From positions 1-64,000 of the forward strand of contig JANQJU010000036.1 in NCBI GenBank assembly GCA_028281495.1: DNA of 64,000 nucleotides, given 5' to 3'. Origin of the DNA: SAR324 cluster bacterium (GTDB taxonomy: Bacteria; SAR324; NAC60-12). Both the position numbers and the translations under genes were made by a program. Below the pieces are notes generated by a model. That model worked only from the letters and a program-made list of their open reading frames with translations. It was not told where the DNA came from and ran no database searches. How positions within the stretch are numbered: the stretch's first letter is position 1; every line of letters starts with the position of its first letter. Positions 43,845 through 53,359 of the stretch are shown here, in pieces.

Positions 43845-46800
43845 TCACATCCGTTGAATTGCAATGTGGCATGTTTCTCCATTCACATCCCATTGCGTGC
43901 CTTGGGTAGGGGGGAGGGCATTGACTTCGTCAGCCAGCGTTTCAGTTTGAATGAAATCACTGAACTGTTCCAATGCCGTTTGCAGTTTGTTGGAAGTTTG
44001 ATAGTGGATTTGAATACGATCCATCACGTCCAATTCCTGATCTTTTCGCATGTTCTGCACTTTATTGACGAACTCTCGTGCAAACCCTTCTTGAATGAGT
44101 TCTTCTGTCATTTCAGTGTCCAAGGCGACGGTTAGATGCCCCTCATTGAGCACCAACAATCCTTCTTTTTCGCTACGCTGGATCAAGATATCATCAGGAC
44201 CTAATTCAACCGATTCATCACCGACCTCCAGCGAAACGGATTTCCCAGCATACAATTCCCGAATCAGATCGCCATCCATTTGGGTGATCGCTTGGGCAAC
44301 GGGTTTCATTTTTTTACCTAGTTTTCGGCCAAGGACCTTGAAGTTGGCTTTGGCACTCAGATGCACCAGGTCCTCTTCGTTTTCAGCAATTTCGATAGAT
44401 TTTAGGTTCAGTTCGTCCGTGATCAGATCGGAAAGATCTGCCAACACCTTTTTTGCAATAGGATCGCGAGTGACTAAGAAGATGCGAGGCAGGGGTTGCC
44501 GAATTTTGAGCTGATGTTTGCTTCTCAATGAACGTCCCATAGCCACCGCCATCAAGACCAACTCCATCTCTTGTTCCAGAATTTCATCACGTTTGGACTG
44601 ATGAGCAAGAGGAAAGTCCGCAAGATGCACACTTTCGGGTTGATCATCGCCACGGAGCCGTTGATAGACCCCTTCAGCGATAAACGGAACAAACGGGGCA
44701 ATCACGTAAGAAAGTTGCATCAATACTTGATACAAAGTCGCGTAAGCTTGTTTCTTGTCTTCCCCTTGACCCGCTTTCCAAAACCGACGACGACTGCGGC
44801 GGATGTACCAGTTGGTCAGTAAATCAATAAAACCGACGAATGGCGCAACCGATTTATTGAGTTCGTAATCATCCATATTCTCGGTCACCTCAGCAATAAG
44901 CGTATTGAGCTTGGAAAGAATCCATCGGTCCAATGGGTTGGTTGGAGTGATGTTTAGATTTTCAGGGGTTGGTTTCCATCCATCGATTGCTCCATAGGTG
45001 GTGACGAACGCCAAGGCATTCCAAAGCGGAAGTAAAATGGATCGAGTGGTTTCCACCAAACCTTTTTCCGAAAAACGTAAATCGTCCCCTCGCACAGCAA
45101 CCGAATTGAGCATGTAGAGCCGGATAGCATCGGCTCCGTACTTATCGAGCATCTCGGTGGGATCTGGATAATTTTTTAGGCGTTTGCTCATTTTCTTGCC
45201 ATCTTCGGCCAGAATCAACCCGTTCACAATCACATTGTGGAACGCGGGTTTTTCGAAAAGTGCCGTACTGATCACCATCAGGGTATAAAACCAACCGCGA
45301 GTCTGATCCAACCCCTCGCAAATGAAATCGGCTGGATAGTTGGCTTCAAATACCTCCTTGTTCTCAAACGGATAATGTTGCTGACCATACGGCATCGAAC
45401 CGGATTCGAACCAGCAATCCAACACTTCTGGAATTCGGCGATACGTTTTGCCATTTTTCTCAATCTCCAACAAATCCACGTGGTGTTTGTGTAAGTCATC
45501 GATTGTTTGGCCCGTGGCTGCTTCCAAGTCGGAAACGTTACCAAAGCAAAGCGTATCTCCATCCTCACTCCTCCACACAGGCAGTGGCGTTCCCCAATAT
45601 CGATTACGGCTGATGGCCCAGTCTCTCGCATTGTCGAGCCATTTCCCAAACCGTCCATCCCGGATGTGCCCTGGAACCCAATGCACGGTTTGATTATTGG
45701 CGACCATATTGTCTTTGATTGCCTCTACATTCACAAACCAAGTGGAAATTGCTTTGTAAATCAGCGGAGTGTCCGTTCGCCAACAAAATGGATAACTGTG
45801 TTGCAACGTCTCTTGCTTGAACAATTTCGTTTCTTCTTTGAGACGTCGAATGATGTGTTTGTCTGCTTCTTTTATGTTCATTCCTGCAATGAAATCCATA
45901 AACCCTCGGAAGTTGCCATCGGGGTCGACTGGATCAAATACGGGGATTCCTACTTTTCGACAGATACGTAAGTCGTCTTCACCAAATGCAGGGGCCTGAT
46001 GAACGATACCGGTTCCACTTTCGTCACTCACATAGTCATCCGTTAAAATCTGCCAAGCGTTTGTTGTGTCCACTCGTCCTTTGGGAAATTCGAACAGCGG
46101 CATGTAGATCCGCCCTACCAAGTCTTTACCTTTGCATTCTTGCAGAATGTCATATGTGTTTTCTTCGAAATAGGCATCGATCCGAGTTTTGACCAGATAA
46201 TAGATATCGCCCGTCTTCAAATCTTTGACTTTCGCGTAGTCTAAATCAGTCCCCGTACAAAGTGCCAAATTGGAGGGAAGGGTCCACGGAGTGGTTGTCC
46301 ACGCCAAGAAGTATGCATTCTCTTCGTCAGTGGCTTTGAAGCGCACTGTGATTGATGGATCTTGCACGTCCTTGTAATTGAGATTGGCTTCGAAGTTAGA
46401 AAGTGGGGTGGACACTCGCCAAGAATAAGGCACCACCTTCAATCCTTCATAAATTAGGTTCTTGTCCCACAGTTGCTTAAACACCCACCAGACCGATTCC
46501 ATGAACGACCGATCCATTGTTTTATAATCGTTGTCAAAGTCCACCCAACGGGCCATCCGTTCCACCGTGGTTCGCCATTCGCCGGTATATCGGAGAACAA
46601 TACTACGGCATTCTTCGTTGTAACGGGCAATGCCAAACTCTTCAATTTCCGGTCGTCCTTGAAGCTTGAGAGCCTGTTCCACTTCGTATTCCACTGGCAG
46701 CCCATGACAGTCCCATCCAAAACGACGTTCGACTCGATGGCCTCGCATCGTTTTGTAACGAGGAATGACATCTTTGATGGTTCCGGCAAGGAGGTGCCCA

Positions 46801-46964
46801 TAGTGCGGCAATCCGGTGGCAAAGGGTGGGCCATCATAAAAAACAAACTCATTTTCTTTAGGACGTTGTTCGATGGACTTTTGGAAGATGTGTCGCTCCT
46901 TCCAATACTCCAACACTTCAGCTTCCAGTTTCGGAAAATTGATTTTATTCGAAACTTCTTTCAT
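43845..46964 (-). CDS. ileS: Isoleucyl-tRNA synthetase, eukaryote-like type 2
   Basis: This class I synthetase of 1039 residues charges tRNA-Ile. The HIGH motif is H54-Y-G-H57 and the KMSKS motif is KMSKR at 591-595. The CP1 editing domain and the anticodon-binding region are present. Length and the C-terminal extension (LIREL, SVELGPDDILIQRSE) fit the type 2 enzymes related to eukaryotic and archaeal IleRS. In known cases these are insensitive to mupirocin; type 1 bacterial enzymes are shorter (about 930) and end in a zinc site that I do not see. It is the only ileS in the window. GGAG precedes the ATG. Confidence 0.95.
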   Translation of the reverse strand: MKEVSNKINFPKLEAEVLEYWKERHIFQKSIEQRPKENEFVFYDGPPFATGLPHYGHLLAGTIKDVIPRYKTMRGHRVERRFGWDCHGLPVEYEVEQALKLQGRPEIEEFGIARYNEECRSIVLRYTGEWRTTVERMARWVDFDNDYKTMDRSFMESVWWVFKQLWDKNLIYEGLKVVPYSWRVSTPLSNFEANLNYKDVQDPSITVRFKATDEENAYFLAWTTTPWTLPSNLALCTGTDLDYAKVKDLKTGDIYYLVKTRIDAYFEENTYDILQECKGKDLVGRIYMPLFEFPKGRVDTTNAWQILTDDYVSDESGTGIVHQAPAFGEDDLRICRKVGIPVFDPVDPDGNFRGFMDFIAGMNIKEADKHIIRRLKEETKLFKQETLQHSYPFCWRTDTPLIYKAISTWFVNVEAIKDNMVANNQTVHWVPGHIRDGRFGKWLDNARDWAISRNRYWGTPLPVWRSEDGDTLCFGNVSDLEAATGQTIDDLHKHHVDLLEIEKNGKTYRRIPEVLDCWFESGSMPYGQQHYPFENKEVFEANYPADFICEGLDQTRGWFYTLMVISTALFEKPAFHNVIVNGLILAEDGKKMSKRLKNYPDPTEMLDKYGADAIRLYMLNSVAVRGDDLRFSEKGLVETTRSILLPLWNALAFVTTYGAIDGWKPTPENLNITPTNPLDRWILSKLNTLIAEVTENMDDYELNKSVAPFVGFIDLLTNWYIRRSRRRFWKAGQGEDKKQAYATLYQVLMQLSYVIAPFVPFIAEGVYQRLRGDDQPESVHLADFPLAHQSKRDEILEQEMELVLMAVAMGRSLRSKHQLKIRQPLPRIFLVTRDPIAKKVLADLSDLITDELNLKSIEIAENEEDLVHLSAKANFKVLGRKLGKKMKPVAQAITQMDGDLIRELYAGKSVSLEVGDESVELGPDDILIQRSEKEGLLVLNEGHLTVALDTEMTEELIQEGFAREFVNKVQNMRKDQELDVMDRIQIHYQTSNKLQTALEQFSDFIQTETLADEVNALPPTQGTQWDVNGETCHIAIQRM

Positions 46965-47203
46965 GCATGCTCCGTGTGGGTTGATCGTTGGGGTGAACCG
47001 TCGCTCGATGATCGGGTGGTATCAAAAGTTTTGAGAGGGGTTCAGCTGTTGGATGTAGGTGAGGCGGTGCGTAAGGATCATGGTGAGATAAAAGTGACAC
47101 AACCTCAGATTCATAAGAAAATGAACGTTATCAATAAGATAAGCATCAAAAGATAAGCGGTAGATATAGGAAGTTTTGAAGTAAGTTGCAAGGGCACCGG
47201 CCA

Positions 47204-48847
47204 TCAGGTTTTTCCCTTGCTGCCGATGATACGATGAATTTCCTGAATCATTTTCTGCGAGGAATTCGACAACTCGTTAGCAGACGCCGAATTTTTGTCC
47301 ACATTGGCCGAAATCTCTCCAATGCTCAGCTTGATCGAATCGGAGGTTGCTGCTTGTTCTTCCGTAGCAGCAGAAATTTGCTCGATCATGTCTGCCGTCT
47401 TGTTGAAATGCTCGATAATCCGAGAAAGCATATCGCCTGTTTCGTTAGAACGTGATGTGCCTTCCTTGACCCGAACTTGACTATCCTTGATCAAAGTCGT
47501 GATCTCTTGCGTTGCCCGAGCACTGCGTTCGGCAAGCTTGCGAACTTCGTCAGCAACAACTGCAAAGCCACGCCCCTCTTCACCTGCCCTTGCGGCTTCA
47601 ATCGCAGCATTCAAAGCCAACAAATTGGTTTGTTCTGCAATTTCGGAAATGACCACGATGATATCTGTAATTTGGTCAGACGACTCTTGGATTCTGCGCA
47701 TGGTTTCCATTGCTTTTTGAACGGATTCACCGCCGCCACGGGCTTGTTCCGCCGATTCATAAGCAGCTTGAGCCACATCGTTCGCATTGTTTGCGACATC
47801 TTGAATCGTCGAAATCATTTCTTCCAAGGATGCGCCGATTTCTTGGACCGCTCCATTTTGGTTCTCCGAACTCTCCAAGACCCCTTCAACTTCTTGCACC
47901 ACTTCTTCTGCTGACCGATTCACGATGTGTAAACTCCGTTTCACACTACGCACAATGATCAGTGACAGCAGGAGTGCCAACACCAATGCCACACCGACAA
48001 CCACACCAATCACAATCATCGAAAAAAGTAGCTGTTCATCCACTGCATCTTGACTCACATAAATTGAAGAAAACCCCTGAATGCGGATCTTTTGCAAAAT
48101 GGAATCTACTTGTTGAATGGCTTCTTGAAATTGAGCTTCTGCCTGAATAATCGTTTGGTCGATCTCAACGACTTGGTGAAACAACTGGCGATACTGCTCA
48201 ATTCCTTGGCGAATTTCTTCTTTTTCGTTGCTTTCCCAATCAGTGCTTTCCGTCAGCTGCCACAAAACATTTAGACCATCGTCTGTTTTTTGAACGTATT
48301 GTGCTTCACCTCGTAACAAATAGTCTTTTTCGGACCGACGAATGAGCAACAGGGCAATCATCAATGACTGGTGTTCTAATGACTCAATACGCTCCCCAAC
48401 TACTTCTTCCAAGTGATGTACTTGTTTGCGGAACTCCCCCACAATGCCATCATTTTTTTTTCCTTTTTTTTGAACTAGTTCGGCCACTGTTTTGAATTGA
48501 GAGTGATACTCTTGAGCACTTTGCTTCAACTGGATTAACATTTGTTTTTCAGAATCTTCTTTCACCTCCGCTTCAATCCGACTCGCACCGGCCAACAAAC
48601 TGCGAATGAATTGACGGTGTTCATCAATGAAGGCTGGGTTCTTGTGCAACAGGAAGTCCTTTTCAACACGGCGAGCCTCCAACATCGATTCGGTCATCGT
48701 GTTGGTTGCTTCGGAAACCAACGAATTCAGGTCAATCACACCGGCCAATCGATCCAATGCTCTGAAGCTGGTCACTCCCATCACCAACAACAGCAATAAG
48801 ATGAGAGAGAACGAAAGTCCGATTTTTTTTCCAATTGAAAGCTTCAT
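47204..48847 (-). CDS. Methyl-accepting chemotaxis protein with HBM-type sensor
   Basis: This 547-residue chemoreceptor has TM1 (about 8-28) and a long helical periplasmic domain with two repeats of a motif (RRVEKDFLL and [11 protein letters not shown]), as in helical-bimodular (HBM) receptors such as McpS. TM2 (about 265-290) and HAMP follow. The signalling tip is [20 protein letters not shown] followed by [22 protein letters not shown] receptors sense small organic acids or related ligands, but the ligand here is not shown. The ATG at 48847 follows GGAG. No other chemotaxis gene is adjacent, so it is an orphan receptor using a distant signalling core. Confidence 0.93.
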   Translation of the reverse strand: MKLSIGKKIGLSFSLILLLLLVMGVTSFRALDRLAGVIDLNSLVSEATNTMTESMLEARRVEKDFLLHKNPAFIDEHRQFIRSLLAGASRIEAEVKEDSEKQMLIQLKQSAQEYHSQFKTVAELVQKKGKKNDGIVGEFRKQVHHLEEVVGERIESLEHQSLMIALLLIRRSEKDYLLRGEAQYVQKTDDGLNVLWQLTESTDWESNEKEEIRQGIEQYRQLFHQVVEIDQTIIQAEAQFQEAIQQVDSILQKIRIQGFSSIYVSQDAVDEQLLFSMIVIGVVVGVALVLALLLSLIIVRSVKRSLHIVNRSAEEVVQEVEGVLESSENQNGAVQEIGASLEEMISTIQDVANNANDVAQAAYESAEQARGGGESVQKAMETMRRIQESSDQITDIIVVISEIAEQTNLLALNAAIEAARAGEEGRGFAVVADEVRKLAERSARATQEITTLIKDSQVRVKEGTSRSNETGDMLSRIIEHFNKTADMIEQISAATEEQAATSDSIKLSIGEISANVDKNSASANELSNSSQKMIQEIHRIIGSKGKT

Positions 48848-48885
48848 AGTCTCCTTTGTGCTCGGGATTGATATCTGTTCCTCAA

Positions 48886-49560
48886 TCAATACCCTGGTAA
48901 CTGCCAGAGTGTGGGGTCGAACTCCGTTAAGGAGTCCAAAATTTGATGGGCGCTGTGATACTGCGATTTATCCATGTTCGGATCTGGAACCACAACCACT
49001 GACATTCCGGCGGCAATGGCCCCTTCCATCCCAGCAGGAGCATCTTCAAAAACTAAGCAGTGCTGAGGATCAGCTCCCATCCGTTCTGCGGCAGCCAGAA
49101 AGATATCTGGTGCGGGTTTGCCATTCACAACGGCAGGATCATCCCCTCTTACAATCACTTGGAACAACGAAAACCACTCCTGATGTTGACTGATCTTCAG
49201 TTCAAATGTGCTGGTTTTAGAACTCGTTGCCACGGCCTGAGGAAAGTGGTGTCTGGCTAAGTGCAATGTGAGTCTTTCCGCCCCTGGCAACGGCTGAGCA
49301 CTGGGGAAAAGTCGTTTGAGTCCATCGTCTCTTACTTCCAGATATTCCTCCGGGGTGATGGGTAGATCGAGGCGGTCGACCAAGATTCGAGCTGAATCGA
49401 TCGCCTTTTTGCCCACCATTTGAGATTTGACAGACCAATCGAAATTCTTTCCATATTGTTGCACGATTCCTTGAGTTACTTCGGTGTAAAAAATTTCTGT
49501 ATCCAATAACAGTCCATCCATGTCGTAAATTACGTGCGTGATTTTATTAAAGCTGCTCAT
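48886..49560 (-). CDS. HAD-superfamily phosphatase (beta-phosphoglucomutase-like)
   Basis: This 224-residue HAD hydrolase has the nucleophile motif D13-M-D15-G (YDMDGLLLD), a helical cap, Ser/Thr motif II (ATSSK), Lys motif III (GKPAPDIF) and acidic motif IV ([12 protein letters not shown]). Close relatives act on pseudouridine 5'-phosphate, glycerol phosphate or sugar phosphates, or are mutases; the substrate cannot be set. The ATG at 49560 is preferred over a TTG at 49575. The MCP gene follows 38 bp later. Confidence 0.9.
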   Translation of the reverse strand: MSSFNKITHVIYDMDGLLLDTEIFYTEVTQGIVQQYGKNFDWSVKSQMVGKKAIDSARILVDRLDLPITPEEYLEVRDDGLKRLFPSAQPLPGAERLTLHLARHHFPQAVATSSKTSTFELKISQHQEWFSLFQVIVRGDDPAVVNGKPAPDIFLAAAERMGADPQHCLVFEDAPAGMEGAIAAGMSVVVVPDPNMDKSQYHSAHQILDSLTEFDPTLWQLPGY

Positions 49561-49626
49561 GTCGGGCCCTTCCAAAAAATTTGATCTTAAAAGAAAGCGA
49601 TTTCTCAGGTGAGAGTGAAATTCTAT

Positions 49627-51267
49627 CTATTCTGCTGCCCAGCCATAGACCTCTAATTGGCGGACAATACGGCCGTGACTTTCAGTTGTGACGTCGCCTA
49701 AGTACCTCAAGGTGCGTCCAAAACGCTGCTCTACCGCTACAAACACACGCCGACACACCTCCGCACGACACAATACGATAGCATTTTTTAGCCGGACATC
49801 TTCCACAGGACTCCATTCATTGCGTTCGGGTTTTTCGATGCTATGAGGTGCTGGATGTGTGGGCATGAAAAAAGTCAATGCGCTGGCTAATTGGAACTCC
49901 TTCGTGATGATGTAATCCGGGGGGTAGAGATTTTGAGCTTCCAGCAGATGCTGAAGTTGCAATGCTGTTTTTTCCCAAGCAATGAAATTGGTCACCACAT
50001 CAGCAGCCGGTGCAAGAGAAGCTTTCAGGATCAGGTCTTCGTACCGTTCGAATTCTTCTTCATTCAAAAGTGAGGAGACACGGCTCAAAAACTCTTGTTT
50101 TCGTTCGGGAACCTTCCCACGAAGCGGATCTAGGCGCTCAATGACGTCGGCGGGCATTCCATTCCGTGAGAGAGAACTGTCATATTTCAATCGATATTGA
50201 GGCCACTCAATCAAAGGGGAGTTGATGTGCATGAAAACCAGCACCGTACAAATAGCATTCAAGGCAACCCCAGCGATGAGCAACCCTCGAATTCGAGTAC
50301 GCTGCTTCGTTTCCCATGCTTCGGCAAGCTTCTTCCCAACAAACATCATCACACTCAAATAAAACACGTTGGCCCAGTGTGGATCGGCAATCGAACCTCG
50401 AAAGCTCATCAATGAAAAAAACAACAGTGGGCAGATCGCGAGTACCAACAAGATTGACTGCGGTTGGGTGCCAACTTTGAATTCGCTACGATGTTTCCAA
50501 AGCGTGAAAAAACTCCATCCAGACCAAATCAATGAAAATAAGAAAAGGTGTCCAAAAGTAAAAGCGACAAAGTTTTCCGGTCCCGGTGAACCCGTCAATC
50601 CGCGTCCAAATTGAAAGCGGAAAGACACCCAGTCGTGTTGGTAGTTCCAAATTATTACGGGTGTGAAGACGATTAAAGAAATCACTCCCGCCACATACAA
50701 CCAAGGATTGAGCAAATGACGTCGACAAGATGGGTACACCAGCAGGTGCACAAACAATCCAAGGTAAAATAGAATCGTGATGTATTTTGACAAGGCACCC
50801 AAACCTGCCAACACCCCGATAGCAAGCAACCATCGGAAATCTTGAGTTTGATGAAATCGGCAAAGACAAAACAAGTTAAGCAACCAAAAAATTAAAAAGG
50901 GTTGGTCAATGTGTAAAAAGGCGGATCCCAAGAAATAATAAGGTGTGGATTCCAATAAAATTAGAAAGATTATCGCGGCGCGCCTACCAAACAAATGAAA
51001 ACAAATTGCATAGGCTAGGGCCAAAATAGAAAGGTTGTAAAATTGGGCCCCAACTTCTAACACTATCTCCGAATCACCTCCAATCAAAGTCACGAGGCGA
51101 ATTGCCCAAGCTACCATCGGAGGATGTTCGTAATAAGATAACGCGGGATACAGCGACCAAACCCAATGGTCCAACATATCCGGATGAGGATTGATAAACC
51201 GATTGAGAAACAAAAAGACCAAAAAATGGCCTAACAGAATAGCAAGAGCGAAGGCATGACTACGCAT
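49627..51267 (-). CDS. GT39-family polytopic glycosyltransferase (ArnT/PMT-like)
   Basis: This 546-residue membrane protein has about ten membrane helices in the first 350 residues and a soluble periplasmic C-terminal domain. The first periplasmic loop shows PHPDMLDHWVW and YYEHPPMVAW, the PMT_2 (PF13231) hallmark in which an Asp binds the lipid-phosphate-sugar donor. Such enzymes move a sugar from a polyprenyl phosphate to lipid A, a glycan or a protein. Acceptor is unknown. It follows the exported protein gene at 51288-52016 by 20 bp and is likely co-transcribed. Confidence 0.85.
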   Translation of the reverse strand: MRSHAFALAILLGHFLVFLFLNRFINPHPDMLDHWVWSLYPALSYYEHPPMVAWAIRLVTLIGGDSEIVLEVGAQFYNLSILALAYAICFHLFGRRAAIIFLILLESTPYYFLGSAFLHIDQPFLIFWLLNLFCLCRFHQTQDFRWLLAIGVLAGLGALSKYITILFYLGLFVHLLVYPSCRRHLLNPWLYVAGVISLIVFTPVIIWNYQHDWVSFRFQFGRGLTGSPGPENFVAFTFGHLFLFSLIWSGWSFFTLWKHRSEFKVGTQPQSILLVLAICPLLFFSLMSFRGSIADPHWANVFYLSVMMFVGKKLAEAWETKQRTRIRGLLIAGVALNAICTVLVFMHINSPLIEWPQYRLKYDSSLSRNGMPADVIERLDPLRGKVPERKQEFLSRVSSLLNEEEFERYEDLILKASLAPAADVVTNFIAWEKTALQLQHLLEAQNLYPPDYIITKEFQLASALTFFMPTHPAPHSIEKPERNEWSPVEDVRLKNAIVLCRAEVCRRVFVAVEQRFGRTLRYLGDVTTESHGRIVRQLEVYGWAAE

Positions 51268-51287
51268 TACGGGTATGACAGAAGGGG

Positions 51288-52016
51288 TCAGAAGAAGTTC
51301 GGGAGGTATTGTGGCAATTCGATGTTTTGCGTCGTCCCATCGGAATAACGAACTTGCAAAGTTCTTTCGTTAAGCCAGCTCAGTTGAATTCGGGCTATTG
51401 TGTTGTTCACCGTAAACGGCAAACTCTTCACCAGAGAATTGCTGCGATTCAATATATGCAGCCGAAAGGTATAAATGGTTTGTTTGTCGCCCGTATCCGT
51501 TGCCTGCTCTTTAACATCCGTAATATGATAAAAGGCAACGAGCTTATGAGAGGGTGTCACTCCGCGTGCCGACCGAACGTGATCAAAGATTTTGACCAAT
51601 TGTTGTTTTTCGGTAATTCGAAAAATCCGCCGGAGTTGATTCCGGGGAACCATGACTTCGTAGAATTCGTCATCAACCCTTTGCAAGCTTGGGGTCACTG
51701 ATTCTTCAGTTCCATAGGCACCAATTTCCAGATTGCCTTCCACTCCTTCGTATAAATAGACCAAGCTATTTTGATTTTGAATTTCTGCAACATCAAGAAT
51801 CATTTGATCTGGCGACGAAAACAGAAGCTTTTGATTGCGATACAAGCCGTTCCCCATCCGTCGTTCAGGAAAAATTTGGTATTTTTCCTTTACCGTGATG
51901 AGACCTCGATGGGTGGCGTCAAACCCAAATTCATCTACAGCCCAAATAGAAATGTTTCCCAGCCATCCTAGACTGAAAACTAAACATAAAAAAAAGATAC
52001 GAAAAAAAGTTTTCAT
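51288..52016 (-). CDS. Exported protein of unknown function
   Basis: This 242-residue protein has an N-terminal signal peptide (about 1-25 from MKTFFRIFFLCLVF) and then a beta-rich body with repeated short strands, as in propellers or sandwiches. There is no lipobox or membrane helix. The ATG at 52016 is preferred because AGAGG lies just upstream and a normal signal results; an earlier ATG at 52046 is possible. It lies 20 bp upstream of the GT39 gene and may act with it at the periplasmic face. Confidence 0.6.
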   Translation of the reverse strand: MKTFFRIFFLCLVFSLGWLGNISIWAVDEFGFDATHRGLITVKEKYQIFPERRMGNGLYRNQKLLFSSPDQMILDVAEIQNQNSLVYLYEGVEGNLEIGAYGTEESVTPSLQRVDDEFYEVMVPRNQLRRIFRITEKQQLVKIFDHVRSARGVTPSHKLVAFYHITDVKEQATDTGDKQTIYTFRLHILNRSNSLVKSLPFTVNNTIARIQLSWLNERTLQVRYSDGTTQNIELPQYLPNFF

Positions 52017-52177
52017 AAGCCTCTGCGATAGGGTGAAAAATGACATAAATTATCAAAAGTCATAACCCGATTTCAGGCAAAGATCAAAAAGAGATAAGCA
52101 AATTAAAGAAAATTTTGTTATGGTACGACTCGCATGAGGAGGCGCTTGGAAACCAGAAAATGAAAGGGAATTCGAGA

Positions 52178-53359
52178 ATGACAGCTAGTTTTGATATCAC
52201 CTGTGCCGTTCCAAGAGCGGGTCGGACCCTCACCAATTTTCTCAACAAGCTGAAGACCTTGGGAGCGGATGGTCAAGAGATTGAGTCCATTCTCGAAGTC
52301 ATGAAGCGAAGTAAAAAACAAAGTTCTACTAACCTTCCGGAAGTGTTGCATTTCCTCAATGAGGTGATGGAAACCTCTCCCCCCTGTTTCAGTATCTTTG
52401 TCGACCGTAAACGCGCTCATCGCCCCTACCGCGTAGGCTTTTTAGGCTATGATTGGAATATTGGTGATACCCGTGTTCGGGTTGAAGGTGAGGAACCCCA
52501 CAATGGATCTTCACTTATCCGTTTGGACGAAGTGGACTTCACAGTCGTAGGTCTCGATGAGTTGCTCTCCATGACCCAATACTATTTGCGCGACCCGACT
52601 TCCGTAAATAAATGGGGGCTTTATAATTACCACCTCGAAAAACCCACCGGTATCCGTGTGGCCGGCTCAGCGCAATTGACCAGTTACCACCCATCTCTTC
52701 AATGTGAGGTTCAAGACATGGTAGGATTTTTCCTCATCTCCAAACCTACCAAGAACTCAAAACATCCAATGAACTTAGAGCGACTATCGAAATATGGACA
52801 ACGTGTTTTTGTGAAGGGTCGTTATACAGGAATCGTGACTGCTGCCTACCCCGGGCTGAAGATCATATCAGTTGAAGATGTAGAAGATGCCGTGCTCAAT
52901 TCGGAACGTGGGTGTGTCGGGATCGAGATAGTGCAAAGCGGCAACACCCTGAAGCGCAAAGGGTTGATGATTCATGGCAAGCCGCTGTTCCTTTCAGAAA
53001 GCTTGTATGTCGTGGATTACGACCGGTTTGTAAACAGTAAACCCTTGCGCCAATTGATCGAAGGCTTGAACCCAATAGGGTATTTTGACGACAGCCGCCT
53101 GCGGCACTTTGCCTTGTGGTATTATGCCTTGGAACGTAATTTAGGCGAGGCATGGGTGGATCGTCCGATCATTCAAGAGCTTTTCTGTGAACCCAATGAC
53201 CCTGAAATTGGTCTACGTCCATACCGTTTAAGAACCCGCCGCTGGAAGCCGGACGACCATTACAAGCGGGCCGATGCGTTCGAATTGGTACAGACGGCAC
53301 AACTTAAGCTGGAAGGGTACTATCAGGATCTCAAACACCGGTACAGCGATGCAAATTAA
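52178..53359 (+). CDS. HisG-like (ATP phosphoribosyltransferase fold) protein of unknown role
   Basis: This 393-residue cytoplasmic protein has a HisG-type layout. It opens with DITCAVPRAGRTLTNFLNKL, comparable to the first strand-helix of HisG. The two-lobed periplasmic-binding-like core includes FTVVGLDELL, then RYTGIVTAAYPGL. Next is GCVGIEIVQSGNTLKRKGL, closely like the HisG phosphate-binding segment (D-x-V-x-S-G-x-T-L-x-x-N-G-L). The C-terminal 110 residues are unlike HisG. Conserved Asp/Glu of that segment is replaced by Gly-Ile-Glu. No his genes are near, so a new substrate is likely. ATG 52178 gives the HisG-like start; ATGs at 52160 and 52115 are alternatives. It overlaps the next gene by 11 bp. 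Confidence 0.65.
   Translation: MTASFDITCAVPRAGRTLTNFLNKLKTLGADGQEIESILEVMKRSKKQSSTNLPEVLHFLNEVMETSPPCFSIFVDRKRAHRPYRVGFLGYDWNIGDTRVRVEGEEPHNGSSLIRLDEVDFTVVGLDELLSMTQYYLRDPTSVNKWGLYNYHLEKPTGIRVAGSAQLTSYHPSLQCEVQDMVGFFLISKPTKNSKHPMNLERLSKYGQRVFVKGRYTGIVTAAYPGLKIISVEDVEDAVLNSERGCVGIEIVQSGNTLKRKGLMIHGKPLFLSESLYVVDYDRFVNSKPLRQLIEGLNPIGYFDDSRLRHFALWYYALERNLGEAWVDRPIIQELFCEPNDPEIGLRPYRLRTRRWKPDDHYKRADAFELVQTAQLKLEGYYQDLKHRYSDAN

Noticed and set aside
45390-45420. tRNA T-loop-like string (GGTTCGAATCC on the minus strand)
   Set aside because: It is inside ileS and encodes the W-F-E-S-G-S-M segment; no acceptor, D or anticodon stem can be formed around it.
46473-47156. Long plus-strand frame of 227 codons
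   Set aside because: It lies antisense to ileS, whose protein is fully recognisable; no ribosome-binding site or homology-like content.
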